From assembly GCA_965365275.1 (NCBI GenBank), contig CBDUBA010000001.1:62001-126000 (forward strand): 64,000 nt of DNA. Direction: 5' to 3'. A program made the translations under genes and the position numbers. Under the pieces are notes generated by a model, which saw only the letters and a program-made list of their open reading frames with translations, made no database searches and was not told where the DNA came from. Numbering within the stretch: position 1 is the first letter of the stretch; each line of letters starts with the position of its first letter. This document shows, piece after piece, positions 36,047 to 46,037 of this stretch. Origin of the DNA: JAGTVG01 sp965365275. GTDB taxonomy: Bacteria; Bacteroidota; Bacteroidia; Cytophagales; Cyclobacteriaceae.

Positions 36047-38318
36047 CAGTACTACCATATTGCCTAAAGCGAAAAGTTCAGGATGTGATAACTGTCCACA
36101 GGCAAGAGATGGACATTTAAAACGTTTGGGGATCAATCTTGAAAAGGTGGATTTTGTTGTTGCTCTTGCTGGCAATCCGAATGTTGGAAAAAGTACTGTT
36201 TTTAATGCATTGACTGGTTTAAACCAGCACACTGGGAACTGGCCCGGGAAAACCGTTACTAGGGCGGAAGGGGGATTTCAATATGCCGGCGGAAATTATA
36301 AAATGGTTGATCTTCCCGGTGCCTATTCACTGATATCAAAAAGTGCTGATGAAGAAATTGCCAGGAACTTTATTCTGTTCGGCAAACCTGACGTGACCTT
36401 AATTGTTGTAGATGCAACCCGTTTAGAACGTAATCTTAACCTGGTATTGCAGATCTTGGAAATAACGGACAAAGTCGTTATCTGTCTTAATCTGATGGAT
36501 GAAGCAGAACGGATGGGATTGAAAATTGACATCAGGTCATTGTCACGTGACCTTGGCGTACCAGTAATCTCTACCGTCGCAAGGTATCGTAAGGGACTGC
36601 AGGAACTTTTAAATACACTGAATGAAGTTGCCACCGGAAGTTTAGTGAACAAGCCAAAAGTTCGTTCCTATGGAAACGGAAATTTCAGCCGAGCAATAAA
36701 ATCGATAAGTTCCAGATTAAAAAATGAATTTCCGGAGATTGAGAACACAAATTGGCTTTCAGAAAGACTTCTTGATGAGGATGAAGATATCATTGCTTCA
36801 CTAAAAAGTGGCGAATTACTGGACCATGCACTTGGTGATGTGGAATACAGCCAGTTTGATGCTGAAAAACTTACGAAAGACGGTACTAACCTGGCCCTTA
36901 ATTATCAAAACGAAGTTGAAGTGATCCAAAAGGAGGCGACCAAGCTGAGAATGGATCTGGCAGTCAATTTTCATGATGAATTGGTTGAAAATCACTTTAC
37001 TGAAGCTGCAAAAATTGCCAGTCATTGTATTACATACCCGGATGCTAAGAAAAGACTTCATTTTGACCAGGTATTGGATAAAATTGTAACCAGTAAAACC
37101 TGGGGATTCCCAATAATGTTTCTGCTTTTAGCTGTCGTTCTATGGATTACAATAACCGGTGCTAATTATCCCTCCAAGTTTCTTGCATACTTATTACTCG
37201 ACAATGTTCATCCTATGCTTAAAGATCTATCTGCACAGATTCATCTTCCATTCTGGCTTGACGGTGTGCTTATAGATGGCATGTATTTGGCCACAGCCTG
37301 GGTTATAAGTGTAATGCTCCCTCCTATGGCTATTTTTTTCCCATTGTTTACGCTTCTTGAAGATTTTGGATTTCTGCCAAGGGTTGCCTATAATCTTGAT
37401 AAAATATTCAGAAAGGCCGGTGCCCATGGCAAACAAGCACTAACCATGAGTATGGGATTTGGATGTAATGCAGCCGGTGTAGTAGCAACCAGGATCATTG
37501 ACAGTCCGAGAGAAAGATTAATAGCTATAATTACCAATAACTTTGCGTTATGTAATGGGAGATGGCCAACACAGATTTTAATAGCATCATTATTTATAGG
37601 CAGTATGGTGCCAACTTATTTAGCCGGATTAATTTCTTCTGCAGCAGTAATATTTGTCGCAGTCCTGGGGATATTTCTGACCTTCGTGGTATCCTGGTTA
37701 TTATCAAGAACCGTTCTGAGGGGTGAATCGTCAGCTTTCAGCCTGGAGCTTCCACCCTATCGTCCTCCCCGATTCTGGTTTACAATCTATACTTCATTGA
37801 TTGACAGGACCATTTTTGTCCTGTGGAGGGCCATTATATTCGCCCTGCCAGCTGGTGCCCTCATATGGCTGGTATCGAATATTGATTTGAGTGGAATCAG
37901 CCTGGCTGAATATCTTGTCAACTGGATGGATCCTTTTGCAATTTTACTTGGATTAAACGGGGTCATTCTGCTTGCCTATATAGTTGCTATTCCAGCCAAT
38001 GAAATAGTAATCCCCACCATACTGATGCTTACCGTGCAACTATCCGGGATTACTGGTATTGGCGAGGGGTCAGGTGTCATTTTTGAACTTGATAACCAGA
38101 CCGATCTTATGCAATTGTTTGAAGCCGGCGGATGGACTCTTCTGACGGCAGTAAACCTGATGATCTTCAGTTTAATCCACAATCCGTGCAGTACAACTTT
38201 ATACACGATCTATAAAGAAACGAGATCACTTAAATGGACAACAATTTCCGGACTTCTTCCCCTGCTAATGGGATTCATAATTACCTTCCTTATTGCTCGG
38301 GTATGGGGATTGTTTTAA
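36039..38318 (+). CDS. feoB: Ferrous iron transporter FeoB
   Basis: A 759-residue FeoB with an N-terminal G-protein domain after a short Cys-containing lead (GCDNCPQAR): G1 GNPNVGKSTVF near residue 46, G2/Switch TGNWPGKTV, G3 DLPGAYS, G4 NLMDEAE. The helical spacer then leads into a membrane region of about eight to ten helices with the conserved GFGCNAAGVVATR and CNGRWPTQ gate motifs and the late PANEIVIPTILML. It is full-length and appears functional. It takes up Fe2+, which matters under low oxygen. FeoC is not seen. The 3' end overlaps a minus-strand gene by 4 bp. Confidence 0.97.
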   Translation: MNNSTTILPKAKSSGCDNCPQARDGHLKRLGINLEKVDFVVALAGNPNVGKSTVFNALTGLNQHTGNWPGKTVTRAEGGFQYAGGNYKMVDLPGAYSLISKSADEEIARNFILFGKPDVTLIVVDATRLERNLNLVLQILEITDKVVICLNLMDEAERMGLKIDIRSLSRDLGVPVISTVARYRKGLQELLNTLNEVATGSLVNKPKVRSYGNGNFSRAIKSISSRLKNEFPEIENTNWLSERLLDEDEDIIASLKSGELLDHALGDVEYSQFDAEKLTKDGTNLALNYQNEVEVIQKEATKLRMDLAVNFHDELVENHFTEAAKIASHCITYPDAKKRLHFDQVLDKIVTSKTWGFPIMFLLLAVVLWITITGANYPSKFLAYLLLDNVHPMLKDLSAQIHLPFWLDGVLIDGMYLATAWVISVMLPPMAIFFPLFTLLEDFGFLPRVAYNLDKIFRKAGAHGKQALTMSMGFGCNAAGVVATRIIDSPRERLIAIITNNFALCNGRWPTQILIASLFIGSMVPTYLAGLISSAAVIFVAVLGIFLTFVVSWLLSRTVLRGESSAFSLELPPYRPPRFWFTIYTSLIDRTIFVLWRAIIFALPAGALIWLVSNIDLSGISLAEYLVNWMDPFAILLGLNGVILLAYIVAIPANEIVIPTILMLTVQLSGITGIGEGSGVIFELDNQTDLMQLFEAGGWTLLTAVNLMIFSLIHNPCSTTLYTIYKETRSLKWTTISGLLPLLMGFIITFLIARVWGLF

Positions 38319-38680
38319 AATTTCAGCCACTTTGATGCTTCAGAGCCACTCTTAAATAACCTAACCTTAAACCCCTTGCTGTTTGCGGTAGCTGCATACA
38401 TCAGGAGGTCCTGATGGTTGTGTCTGCCTGCAGTATAAATAATGGCTGTTTTGTTTATGCTTCCATAGACTTTCTTCTGGGAAGCTGCTATATTAAATAG
38501 ATCCATTTCACTGACATCCAGCATAGCCTTCCTGAGGTCAACCAGTATATATTCAAGTTTATTTACCTTAACCATGGTTCTTACATTCACCCTCACTGAA
38601 TCAATCTCCTCCCTGGTGATTTTTCCGGAATAAGTAATCCTGAGTGTATTTGATGGATGAATGTCAATTTTGAAGGACAT
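38315..38680 (-). CDS. SpoIIAA/STAS-like small protein
   Basis: A 121-residue protein with alternating beta strands and helices, starting MSFKIDIHPSNTLRITYSGKITREEID and containing LEYILVDLRKAMLDVSEMDL and AIIYTAGRHNHQ. This resembles the SpoIIAA-like/STAS-type fold found as single-domain proteins in Bacteroidota. The classical phosphorylatable Ser motif is not clear, so an anti-anti-sigma role is unproven. It is convergent with feoB and overlaps its stop by 4 bp. Confidence 0.65.
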   Translation of the reverse strand: MSFKIDIHPSNTLRITYSGKITREEIDSVRVNVRTMVKVNKLEYILVDLRKAMLDVSEMDLFNIAASQKKVYGSINKTAIIYTAGRHNHQDLLMYAATANSKGFKVRLFKSGSEASKWLKF

Positions 38681-38915
38681 AACGGCAGTTTACTATCTGA
38701 GAATAATGCTAATTCTTCGGGACAAAGTTATTGATTAGACAAGCGAATTAACAGAAATTCAAACGATTTTTATATCTTTATACCAGGTGATCGATTTTTA
38801 AATTGATGATTATTTTTTCTCATAAGATCACAAATTCAATCAACACGAATTAAAACAGATCCTGAATTTTTAGCAGGATTATTAAGTGAATTAAATTGAA
38901 ATCATGATAATCAGC

Positions 38916-40019
38916 ATGAAAACTATTAAAATCAATCTTTTTTTCTACTTGTCTTTGGCAATAGTGATTGCAGGATGTTCATATAAAAATTCCATGAAGA
39001 CCAATGTTTCCATTAAGGAGGAGGATTTTTATATCAATGGGAAACCAACGCTTGAAGGTGTATCATGGAGCGGAATAAACATGGAAGGACTGATCCCAAA
39101 TTCAAGAATGGTTCAGGGTATTTTTGATGACTTGAATCCTGAAACAGTCGACAGGTGGGCATACCCTGATACAGATCTGTGGGAACCTGAGAGAAATGCA
39201 AACGAATTTGTTGCTGCTATGGATGAATGGCACAACCATGGGTTGCTGGCCTTCACAATAAATCTTCAGGGAGGTAGCCCCGAGGGTTATTCCAGACATC
39301 AACCCTGGATCAACAGCAGCTATACTGAAAGAGGTGAATTAAGACCGCGTTTTATGGCAAGACTCGATAAGATACTAAAAAAATCGGATGAGCTTGGTAT
39401 GGTAACTATCCTGGGTCTGTTTTATTTCGGCCAGGATGAAAACCTTGCGAATGAAGAAGCTGTAAAGAATGCAGTTAGAAATGCCATCAGTTGGGTCCTA
39501 GAAAAAGGGTATGAAAATGTAATTATAGAGATTGCTAACGAATGCGACAACGCTGCATATCAACAGGAAATAATTCAAAAGCAAAGAATACCTGAATTGA
39601 TCAATCTTGCAAAGTCTATAGATAAAAACGGCAGAAGGTTGCTGATTGGTACAAGTTTTAATGGGAACCAAATACCTAGTGATGAAGTAGTTAAAGTATC
39701 TGACTTTATTTTAATACATGGGAACGGTGTTAATGAACCAGCGCGGATTACAGAAATGGTTAATCAGACACGTGCACTTCCATCCTACAGACCCATGCCC
39801 ATAGTTTTCAATGAAGACGATCATTATGATTTTGATAAGGACATGAATAATATGGTAGCAGCATTCTCAAGCCATGCTTCCTGGGGATTCTTTGATTTCA
39901 GAAGGGAGGGAGAAAGCTTTGAGGAGGGTTATCAAAGTGTACCGGTCGATTGGGGTATAAATTCCGATCGTAAAAAGGCGTTTTTCAACGCATTAAAAAA
40001 AATTACAGGAAATAATTGA
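38916..40019 (+). CDS. Lipoprotein TIM-barrel glycoside hydrolase (GH5-like)
   Basis: A 367-residue lipoprotein when started at ATG 38916 (signal MKTIKINLFFYLSLAIVIAGC); an alternative ATG lies at 38904. The barrel shows a GH-A clan feel: VTILGLFYFGQDE, then NVIIEIANECDN (the conserved Asn-Glu pair, acid/base) and PIVFNEDDHYDF (a possible nucleophile Glu). The region SWGFFDFRREGESFEEGYQSVPVDW resembles family-typical late barrel loops. The family cannot be fixed without a profile search. It should act on an extracellular polysaccharide. It is followed by the fifth URO-D gene after 139 bp on the same strand. Confidence 0.7.
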   Translation: MKTIKINLFFYLSLAIVIAGCSYKNSMKTNVSIKEEDFYINGKPTLEGVSWSGINMEGLIPNSRMVQGIFDDLNPETVDRWAYPDTDLWEPERNANEFVAAMDEWHNHGLLAFTINLQGGSPEGYSRHQPWINSSYTERGELRPRFMARLDKILKKSDELGMVTILGLFYFGQDENLANEEAVKNAVRNAISWVLEKGYENVIIEIANECDNAAYQQEIIQKQRIPELINLAKSIDKNGRRLLIGTSFNGNQIPSDEVVKVSDFILIHGNGVNEPARITEMVNQTRALPSYRPMPIVFNEDDHYDFDKDMNNMVAAFSSHASWGFFDFRREGESFEEGYQSVPVDWGINSDRKKAFFNALKKITGNN

Positions 40020-40158
40020 TATACAGAAGAAACATAGCTCTTATAAAAACCATATTTAACCGGTTTCTGGTTTTAATAATTCCATTCGTATATTTTATAC
40101 ACTGTTCTTATTACCATGGATTCAATTATCTCGAATTTCAGGAAAACATAAATGAATA

Positions 40159-41250
40159 ATGGCAATGAATTCCAGAGAGAGAGTATTAACCACACTTGGA
40201 CGCAAAGAGCCGGACAGGCCACCTGTATTTGCAACCCTTACTCCTCAGGCGGCTGAAAATCTCTCCAGATCAATAAATGTACCTTATGAACCGCCAATTG
40301 ATTCTTTGTTGTCAACCCGTATTTCACATGTGGACCTGCTGACAAAACTGGGTAATGATTTTGTAGCCATTGCGGCTACATATCCGGAAGGAGGCGAAAC
40401 GATAAAAAGGTCAGATGGGCATCTTGTTAATGAATGGGGAATGGTCTTCAAGGATACTGGACTATACAGTGAATTTATTGAATACCCCATGGGGGGTATT
40501 AAAACTAAAGCAGAAGTTTTTGAATATCCTTTTCCCGACCCCTTTGCTGCAGGAAGATTCGATATGGCCAGGCAGACTGTGGACAAGTTCAAAAAGAATT
40601 ATGTGATCATCGGTGACCTGGAGACTTCTATATTTGAAACAGCATGGTATCTTGTCGGCCTGGAGAAATTCCTGATGGACCTTATGCTTTCTGAAGAATA
40701 TTTACCTCCATTGCTGGACCGGATCATGCAGATCAATACGAAGATCGGGGAGGAACTAATCAGGATTGGTGCAGAGATTATCTGGTGCGGTGACGATTTT
40801 GGCATGCAACATGGTATGATCATGGATCCTGAAACGTGGAGATATTGGTTCAAACCCAGGATCAGGGAAATGTTCGAATCATTTCGAAAGGTAAATCCGG
40901 AAATCAAGATCGCCTGGCATAGTTGTGGATCCATAGTCCCCATTATACCGGATTTTATTGAACTGGGGTTGGATATTTTAAATCCCATCCAACCCAGGGC
41001 AAAAGATATGACGCCTGAATTTCTTAAAAGAGAATATGGTAAAGATCTAATTTTCTTTGGTGGAATTGATGTTCAGGAGTTATTGCCTTTTAAATCTCCT
41101 GATGAAATTCGATCTGACATTACAAGAAAGTGTCAAATTTTAGGAAAGGGAGGGGGATATATAGCTGCTCCGGCACATAATATACAGCCAGATACACCAG
41201 TAGAAAATGTGTTTGCCATGTACGATGCAATTATTAAATTTAATAGTTAA
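40159..41250 (+). CDS. URO-D-fold corrinoid methyltransferase 5 (orphan)
   Basis: A 363-residue URO-D superfamily protein, starting MAMNSRERVLTTLGRKEPDRPPVF. It has the metal-site motif IAWHSCGSIVPIIP (H254, C256) and the C-terminal APAHNIQPDTP with His (H340), the same ligand class as the proteins at 23023 and 26101. It stands away from the main cluster, between a GH5-like and a GH97 gene. It probably uses the corrinoid protein at 25431, the only one in the window. The location suggests a methylated sugar or another methylated compound released by the neighbouring hydrolases. Direct evidence for this is lacking. Confidence 0.78.
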   Translation: MAMNSRERVLTTLGRKEPDRPPVFATLTPQAAENLSRSINVPYEPPIDSLLSTRISHVDLLTKLGNDFVAIAATYPEGGETIKRSDGHLVNEWGMVFKDTGLYSEFIEYPMGGIKTKAEVFEYPFPDPFAAGRFDMARQTVDKFKKNYVIIGDLETSIFETAWYLVGLEKFLMDLMLSEEYLPPLLDRIMQINTKIGEELIRIGAEIIWCGDDFGMQHGMIMDPETWRYWFKPRIREMFESFRKVNPEIKIAWHSCGSIVPIIPDFIELGLDILNPIQPRAKDMTPEFLKREYGKDLIFFGGIDVQELLPFKSPDEIRSDITRKCQILGKGGGYIAAPAHNIQPDTPVENVFAMYDAIIKFNS

Positions 41251-41301
41251 TTATCTGGTTCAAATTAAATGAAAAAGCAAATAGCTTTTAAATAAATCCT
41301 C

Positions 41302-41330
41302 TTTGCCATTAAAAAAATGATGTATATTTA
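41302..41330 (+). promoter_or_regulatory. Candidate Bacteroidota promoter for GH97
   Basis: TTTG (41302-41305) is followed after 17 nt by TATATTTA (41323-41330), close to the Bacteroidota -33 TTTG / -7 TAnnTTTG consensus with one mismatch in the last base. It lies 34 bp before the ATG of the GH97 gene. Confidence 0.4.
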
Positions 41331-41364
41331 GTTAGTTTTTTTGAGATATCTATAATTCATAATC

Positions 41365-43353
41365 ATGAAAGTGCATTTTTTACGAAATACCATATTCTTT
41401 GGATTTATCACCCTTATTTTAATTGCCTGCGAACCTAAGGTCAGAACCTGGGAGCTAAGTTCACCGGATGAAAGGCTCACCTTCGTTTTAACACATACAA
41501 AACTGGATCAGGATAACAAAACAGAACTTACTTATCAGGTTTTTATGGAAACCGAAGAAGGCCCGGTCGAGATGATCAAGCCTTCGTTATTGGGTATCAC
41601 ACGACTTGATGGGAATTTTACGAATCGACTTCGATTCGAATCAGAAACTGAGTTAAACGAATTTTCAGATAGTTATGAATTGATTTCAAGCAAAAAGCGT
41701 CATATTGAATACATCGGCAATGAATTGACCATTACGTTTAAAAATGATTCCAACCAGTTACTGGCAGTGGATCTCAAAGCTTTGAACGACGGAGTTGCTT
41801 TCCGCTACCGTTTCCCGGAAAACGACGAGTCTGTTTATACTGTGACAGGAGAGAAAACTTCCTTCAAGCTTCCCATGCCTGGAAAAGCATGGCTTCCTCC
41901 ATACGATACAGTTACAAAGTATACACCGGCCTATGAAACCTATTATACAAATGGATCTGAAATTGGGGAAAATTCTCCTGGTGGTCAGGGATGGGCCTTC
42001 CCTGCCCTGTTCGAAACTCAAAATGCATGGGTATTAATTACAGAATCCAACCTTGGCGACAATTTCTACGGGGGACATTTACAACCCATTGTGGTTGACG
42101 GAACTTATGTTATCCGGTTGCCTGAGAAAGAAGAAGCCATGGGAACGTGTAGGCGGGAACCCGGATCAACACTACCCTGGGTCATGCCCTGGCGTGTTAT
42201 CATGGTATCTGATAATTTAGAATCAATGGTGGAATCCACCCTCGTCCAGGATCTTGCAGATCCAAATATTGTTGAGGACCTGTCGTGGATAAAACCCGGA
42301 AGGGTCAGCTGGAGCTGGTGGTCCGATCATGATAGTCCCCAGGATTATGAAAAATTGGTAGCATTTGTAGACCTGGCAGCTGAGATGGGATGGGAATACA
42401 CCCTGATCGATGCAAACTGGAATAGAATGAAGCGGGGCAATATTGAACAATTGGTTCAATATTCCCTGAGCAAAGGGGTAGATCCTCTTGTCTGGTATAA
42501 TAGTGGCGGTCCGCATAATGAAGTTGGTGAACAACTACGGGATGCCATGCATATTAAAGAAAGAAGGCGTGAAGAGTTTGCCAAACTAAATGAATTAGGT
42601 GTGAAAGGTATAAAAGTTGACTTTTTCCAGAGTGATAAGTCCGACATTATTAAACAATACCATGATATTCTGAAAGATGCCATGGAATATAAAATTCTCA
42701 TTAATTTCCATGGATGTACTGTTCCGAGAGGATGGGAAAGAAAATACCCGCATTTGATGAGCATGGAAGCTGTAAGGGGTGCAGAGTGCTACAGCTTCGA
42801 CAGCAGATTCCCTGATGCTGCCCCATGGTATAATACCATTCTTCCCTTTACACGGAATCTTGTCGGACCTATGGACTATACACCCGTTTCATTCAGTGAC
42901 CAGACCTATCCCCATATAACAACCTATGGTCATGAAATAGCCCTACCAGTGATATTTCAATCGAGCTTACTGCATTTTGCTGACAAGGTCAGTGTATTCA
43001 GGGAACTTCCTGAATTTGCCAGCGTTTTCCTGAAAGAGATGCCTGTATCCTGGGATGAAACAAAGCTGCTTGCCGGATACCCGGGAGATTATGTAGTAAT
43101 GGCCAGAGAGAGCGAAGGTACCTGGTATTTTGGAGGCATAAACGGCACAGATGAATCCAGAACCATTGAATTGAAACTGCCCTTCATCAAAGAAGGCAGC
43201 TATCTTGCTGAAATCATCACGGATGGTGAAAAGGACCGCACCTTCATGTATTATAAGAAGCCTTTTGACAATACTACGATCCTGAAGGTGGAAATGAAAC
43301 CTTTTGGTGGGTTCGCTGGCCGTTTGACCGATTTCAGAGAACCGGAAGAATAG
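41365..43353 (+). CDS. Glycoside hydrolase family 97 (alpha-glucosidase/galactosidase-like), lipoprotein
   Basis: A 662-residue GH97 protein with a lipoprotein signal (FITLILIACEPK, Cys about 22). The N-terminal beta-sandwich begins WELSSPDERLTFVLTH, and the barrel shows GRVSWSWWSDHDSPQDYEKLV, GWEYTLIDANW, GVKGIKVDFFQSDKSD and MSMEAVRGAE, followed by the C-terminal sheet domain. The Asp in KVDFF fits the nucleophile position of retaining GH97 enzymes (alpha-galactosidase-like), rather than the Glu-base inverting SusB type; this is an inference from memory of the family. It acts outside the cytoplasm. The second GH97 at 56846 is a paralogue. Confidence 0.9.
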   Translation: MKVHFLRNTIFFGFITLILIACEPKVRTWELSSPDERLTFVLTHTKLDQDNKTELTYQVFMETEEGPVEMIKPSLLGITRLDGNFTNRLRFESETELNEFSDSYELISSKKRHIEYIGNELTITFKNDSNQLLAVDLKALNDGVAFRYRFPENDESVYTVTGEKTSFKLPMPGKAWLPPYDTVTKYTPAYETYYTNGSEIGENSPGGQGWAFPALFETQNAWVLITESNLGDNFYGGHLQPIVVDGTYVIRLPEKEEAMGTCRREPGSTLPWVMPWRVIMVSDNLESMVESTLVQDLADPNIVEDLSWIKPGRVSWSWWSDHDSPQDYEKLVAFVDLAAEMGWEYTLIDANWNRMKRGNIEQLVQYSLSKGVDPLVWYNSGGPHNEVGEQLRDAMHIKERRREEFAKLNELGVKGIKVDFFQSDKSDIIKQYHDILKDAMEYKILINFHGCTVPRGWERKYPHLMSMEAVRGAECYSFDSRFPDAAPWYNTILPFTRNLVGPMDYTPVSFSDQTYPHITTYGHEIALPVIFQSSLLHFADKVSVFRELPEFASVFLKEMPVSWDETKLLAGYPGDYVVMARESEGTWYFGGINGTDESRTIELKLPFIKEGSYLAEIITDGEKDRTFMYYKKPFDNTTILKVEMKPFGGFAGRLTDFREPEE

Positions 43354-43512
43354 AAGTTAAGATATTGCAAATTTTTTATCTATAGTTATTTGATATTATT
43401 TCTGAGGTATGCTGATTGAGTGCCGGAAAGTCAGTCTATCCCGGTTAAAAAACCCGGGTATTGGTTTTACCTAAATCTATAAATAAAAGATCAAGCAGAT
43501 GATTTTGGAGGG

Positions 43513-44385
43513 ATGAAAATTAGACGTATTATCCTCTTTATCCCCTTATTTCTTTTATTGCCTCCGGAAGGCAATGCAAGGCAGGATTCATCCGGTTTTT
43601 CCTTTTTAAAACGGGGCAGTTATTTTGAACAGATCATACTGGATCCAACGGAATGTCAGACTTCTGCCGGATTATTAAAAATATGGCGATCCGGGACACA
43701 GGATAACGGCATATACATCCCGGTCAACCTCGGCATTCAACAATCCATTGTACGATACGACTTTCATGCATCATCAGGCCTGGAACTGGGTTTTGCAGGC
43801 GCAATCTTTACACAATTCACCATTCGTAAAATGGAGGGTAACACCTATCTGGGTGAAATGGAGAATGCAGATTATAAGATCAGTATACTTTTAAATTACA
43901 GAATCCGGAGATTGTCGCTAAGATTGAGGGCTTTCCATACTTCATCTCACCTCGCTGATGACTATATTCTCAGAAATAATATTACCGAGCCAAATCCTGG
44001 CACATTGAACTATGAACAACTTGATCTCACCGGTTCCTATCAGTTAAATAAATTCAGAGTTTATGCAGGATTTGGATTAGTTGTTACACCGAATGCAGTC
44101 AGGGAACGATTTTCGATACAAACCGGGTTTCATTATAGAAAAGACTTGAATTCCAAAGGAAATTTCAAGTTCATTGCCGGAACCGATATAAAGATATTTC
44201 AGGAAAATGATTATTCCCCAAATGTAAGATCCGGCCTTGGATTCGAATTTGGAAATGCTGAATCAATGCATGCAGGGTTCATGATTGATTATTATACTGG
44301 CCATTTACCCTATAGCGTGATGGAATACGAAAAAGTGAATTGGTTTGGTTTTAGAATTATCCTCCTTAGATCGAGAATTAAATAA
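43513..44385 (+). CDS. DUF1207-like outer-membrane barrel protein
   Basis: A 290-residue secreted protein with a signal peptide (about 1-22, ending GNA). It has repeated amphipathic strands ending in aromatic residues, such as LNYRIRRLSLRLRAFHTSSHLADDYILRN and KFRVYAGFGLVVTP, and finishes with FGFRIILLRSR, compatible with an outer-membrane beta barrel. The FHTSSHLADDY stretch resembles DUF1207 proteins of Bacteroidota. The function is unknown. It follows the GH97 gene by about 160 bp on the same strand. Confidence 0.65.
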   Translation: MKIRRIILFIPLFLLLPPEGNARQDSSGFSFLKRGSYFEQIILDPTECQTSAGLLKIWRSGTQDNGIYIPVNLGIQQSIVRYDFHASSGLELGFAGAIFTQFTIRKMEGNTYLGEMENADYKISILLNYRIRRLSLRLRAFHTSSHLADDYILRNNITEPNPGTLNYEQLDLTGSYQLNKFRVYAGFGLVVTPNAVRERFSIQTGFHYRKDLNSKGNFKFIAGTDIKIFQENDYSPNVRSGLGFEFGNAESMHAGFMIDYYTGHLPYSVMEYEKVNWFGFRIILLRSRIK

Positions 44386-44558
44386 ATAGATTTGTTATCC
44401 TATCAATCATTGCCAATTTTCAAATAATTCAATTGTAAATAAAATATTGTTTAATGATTAGAAGAATGGGCTTAATCTCATATTTCAGTAATATAAATAC
44501 CATGAATCATATATTTATCAAGTGACTTCTATTCCAATTTAGACGAGGTATTGTCAAA

Positions 44559-46037
44559 TTATTTTATTTTAAAGACTTTCCTGAAATGATAACCGTATAT
44601 GGAATACGTAACGGCCATACTGAATACTTCTGGTCGATTGAATAGTGTCCATAACAATAACTTCCAGTAATATCTCCGGCCTTTTTTGAAGATGCCCAGG
44701 ATCAAAATTGATTTGAGAAGTGCTTTTATATCCGACATACCAAATCGCTTTTTAAAATATTCGCTTTTCTGGTATCTCGACAGAAAACTTTTTACACGAT
44801 GATAATAGGGTTTTCTGGAATATATTCCCTTGATCAGGTTTTGATACCCATGTTTCAGATCTTCAAAACTCATCTTTGGTATGAAATTGATGGCAAGATC
44901 CGTATTATTACCTGAGAAATTGCTTATAATTCTGTTCTCTTTTAACAGTCGCTTATATAACTTCGTTTTAGGTGGTGCATTAAGTAATCCAACCATCGCT
45001 GAAATTATTCCGCTATGTTGTATAAAGTCAATCTGCCGTTGAAATATGGATGGTTTATCATTATCAAAGCCCACTATAAATCCGCCCATAACAACAATTC
45101 CCTTATTTTGTATTTTGTGAACACTTTCAATCAGATCCCTGTTGTTATTCTGGAACTTGGAACATTCCTTCAAACTATCCTCATCAGGAGTCTCAATACC
45201 TACAAAAACACTCGAGAATCCACTTTTGACCATATTATCCAGTAGCACATCATCATCCGATAAATTGATTGAAGCCTCAGTTATGAACTTGAAGGGATAT
45301 TTTCTTTCCTTCATCCAATTCGAAAGTCTGGGTAGCAGATCGGATTTGAGAAATTTACGGTTCCCGATAAAGTTGTCATCTACAAAGAACACCTCTCCTC
45401 TCCATCCGCTCTCATAGATGGAATTCAATTCCCCAATAATATGATCAGAGGACTTCAATCTCATTTTATTTCCAAAAAGAGCAGTGACTTCACAAAAATC
45501 GCAATTGAATGGGCATCCTCTGGATAATTGTAAGCTCATCACAGCATACTTCTTCCTGTTCAATAGTTGATATGCAGGCAACACGCTTTGACGGATATCA
45601 GGAAATTCCTTCGTTCCATATCTCCTTTTAGGTTTGCCTTGCTGAAGGTCGTTTAAAAATCCAGGCAAGGTAAGCTCAGCTTCATTGAGGACCAGGTGGT
45701 CTACCTGGGGAAAATGATCTGCTTCTTCAGTAAATAGCGGACCACCGGCAACTATCCTTCTATCCTTTGATTTACATCTCTTTATGAGAGCTTTAACAGA
45801 ATCCAGCTGAATGGACATGGCACTGATGAACACCAGATCAGCCCAGAGGATATCCTTATCCTTGAGTGAATCGACATTCAGGTCTATCAGCTTGATTTCC
45901 CATTCCTCAGGCAACATGGCCGCAACGGTAATTAATCCTAAGGGAGGATGACTGGATTTTTTCGATATAAATTTTAAGGCGTACTTAAAACTCCAGAAAG
46001 TAACCGGAAATTCAGGATATAGCAAAAGTGCCTTCAT
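44559..46037 (-). CDS. B12-binding radical SAM enzyme (DUF4070-type)
   Basis: A 492-residue protein if started at ATG 46037 (MKALLLYPEFPVTFW), which matches the usual start of the family; an in-frame ATG at 46136 would add 33 unlikely residues. An N-terminal cobalamin-binding Rossmann domain (VFISAMSIQLDSVKALI, RRIVAGGPLF) precedes the radical SAM core with RGCPFNCDFCEVTALFGNKMR (the CxxxCxxC cluster). A C-terminal region (KRLLKENRIISN...) resembles DUF4070. Members often act in methylation of lipids, natural products or hopanoids, but the substrate here is unknown. It stands alone, divergent from the nuclease gene. Confidence 0.87.
   Translation of the reverse strand: MKALLLYPEFPVTFWSFKYALKFISKKSSHPPLGLITVAAMLPEEWEIKLIDLNVDSLKDKDILWADLVFISAMSIQLDSVKALIKRCKSKDRRIVAGGPLFTEEADHFPQVDHLVLNEAELTLPGFLNDLQQGKPKRRYGTKEFPDIRQSVLPAYQLLNRKKYAVMSLQLSRGCPFNCDFCEVTALFGNKMRLKSSDHIIGELNSIYESGWRGEVFFVDDNFIGNRKFLKSDLLPRLSNWMKERKYPFKFITEASINLSDDDVLLDNMVKSGFSSVFVGIETPDEDSLKECSKFQNNNRDLIESVHKIQNKGIVVMGGFIVGFDNDKPSIFQRQIDFIQHSGIISAMVGLLNAPPKTKLYKRLLKENRIISNFSGNNTDLAINFIPKMSFEDLKHGYQNLIKGIYSRKPYYHRVKSFLSRYQKSEYFKKRFGMSDIKALLKSILILGIFKKGRRYYWKLLLWTLFNRPEVFSMAVTYSIYGYHFRKVFKIK

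Noticed and set aside
43440..43470. Imperfect CCCGG/CCGGG hairpin before the DUF1207-like gene
   Set aside because: The stem has a mismatch and a wobble and no T-run; too weak to call a terminator.
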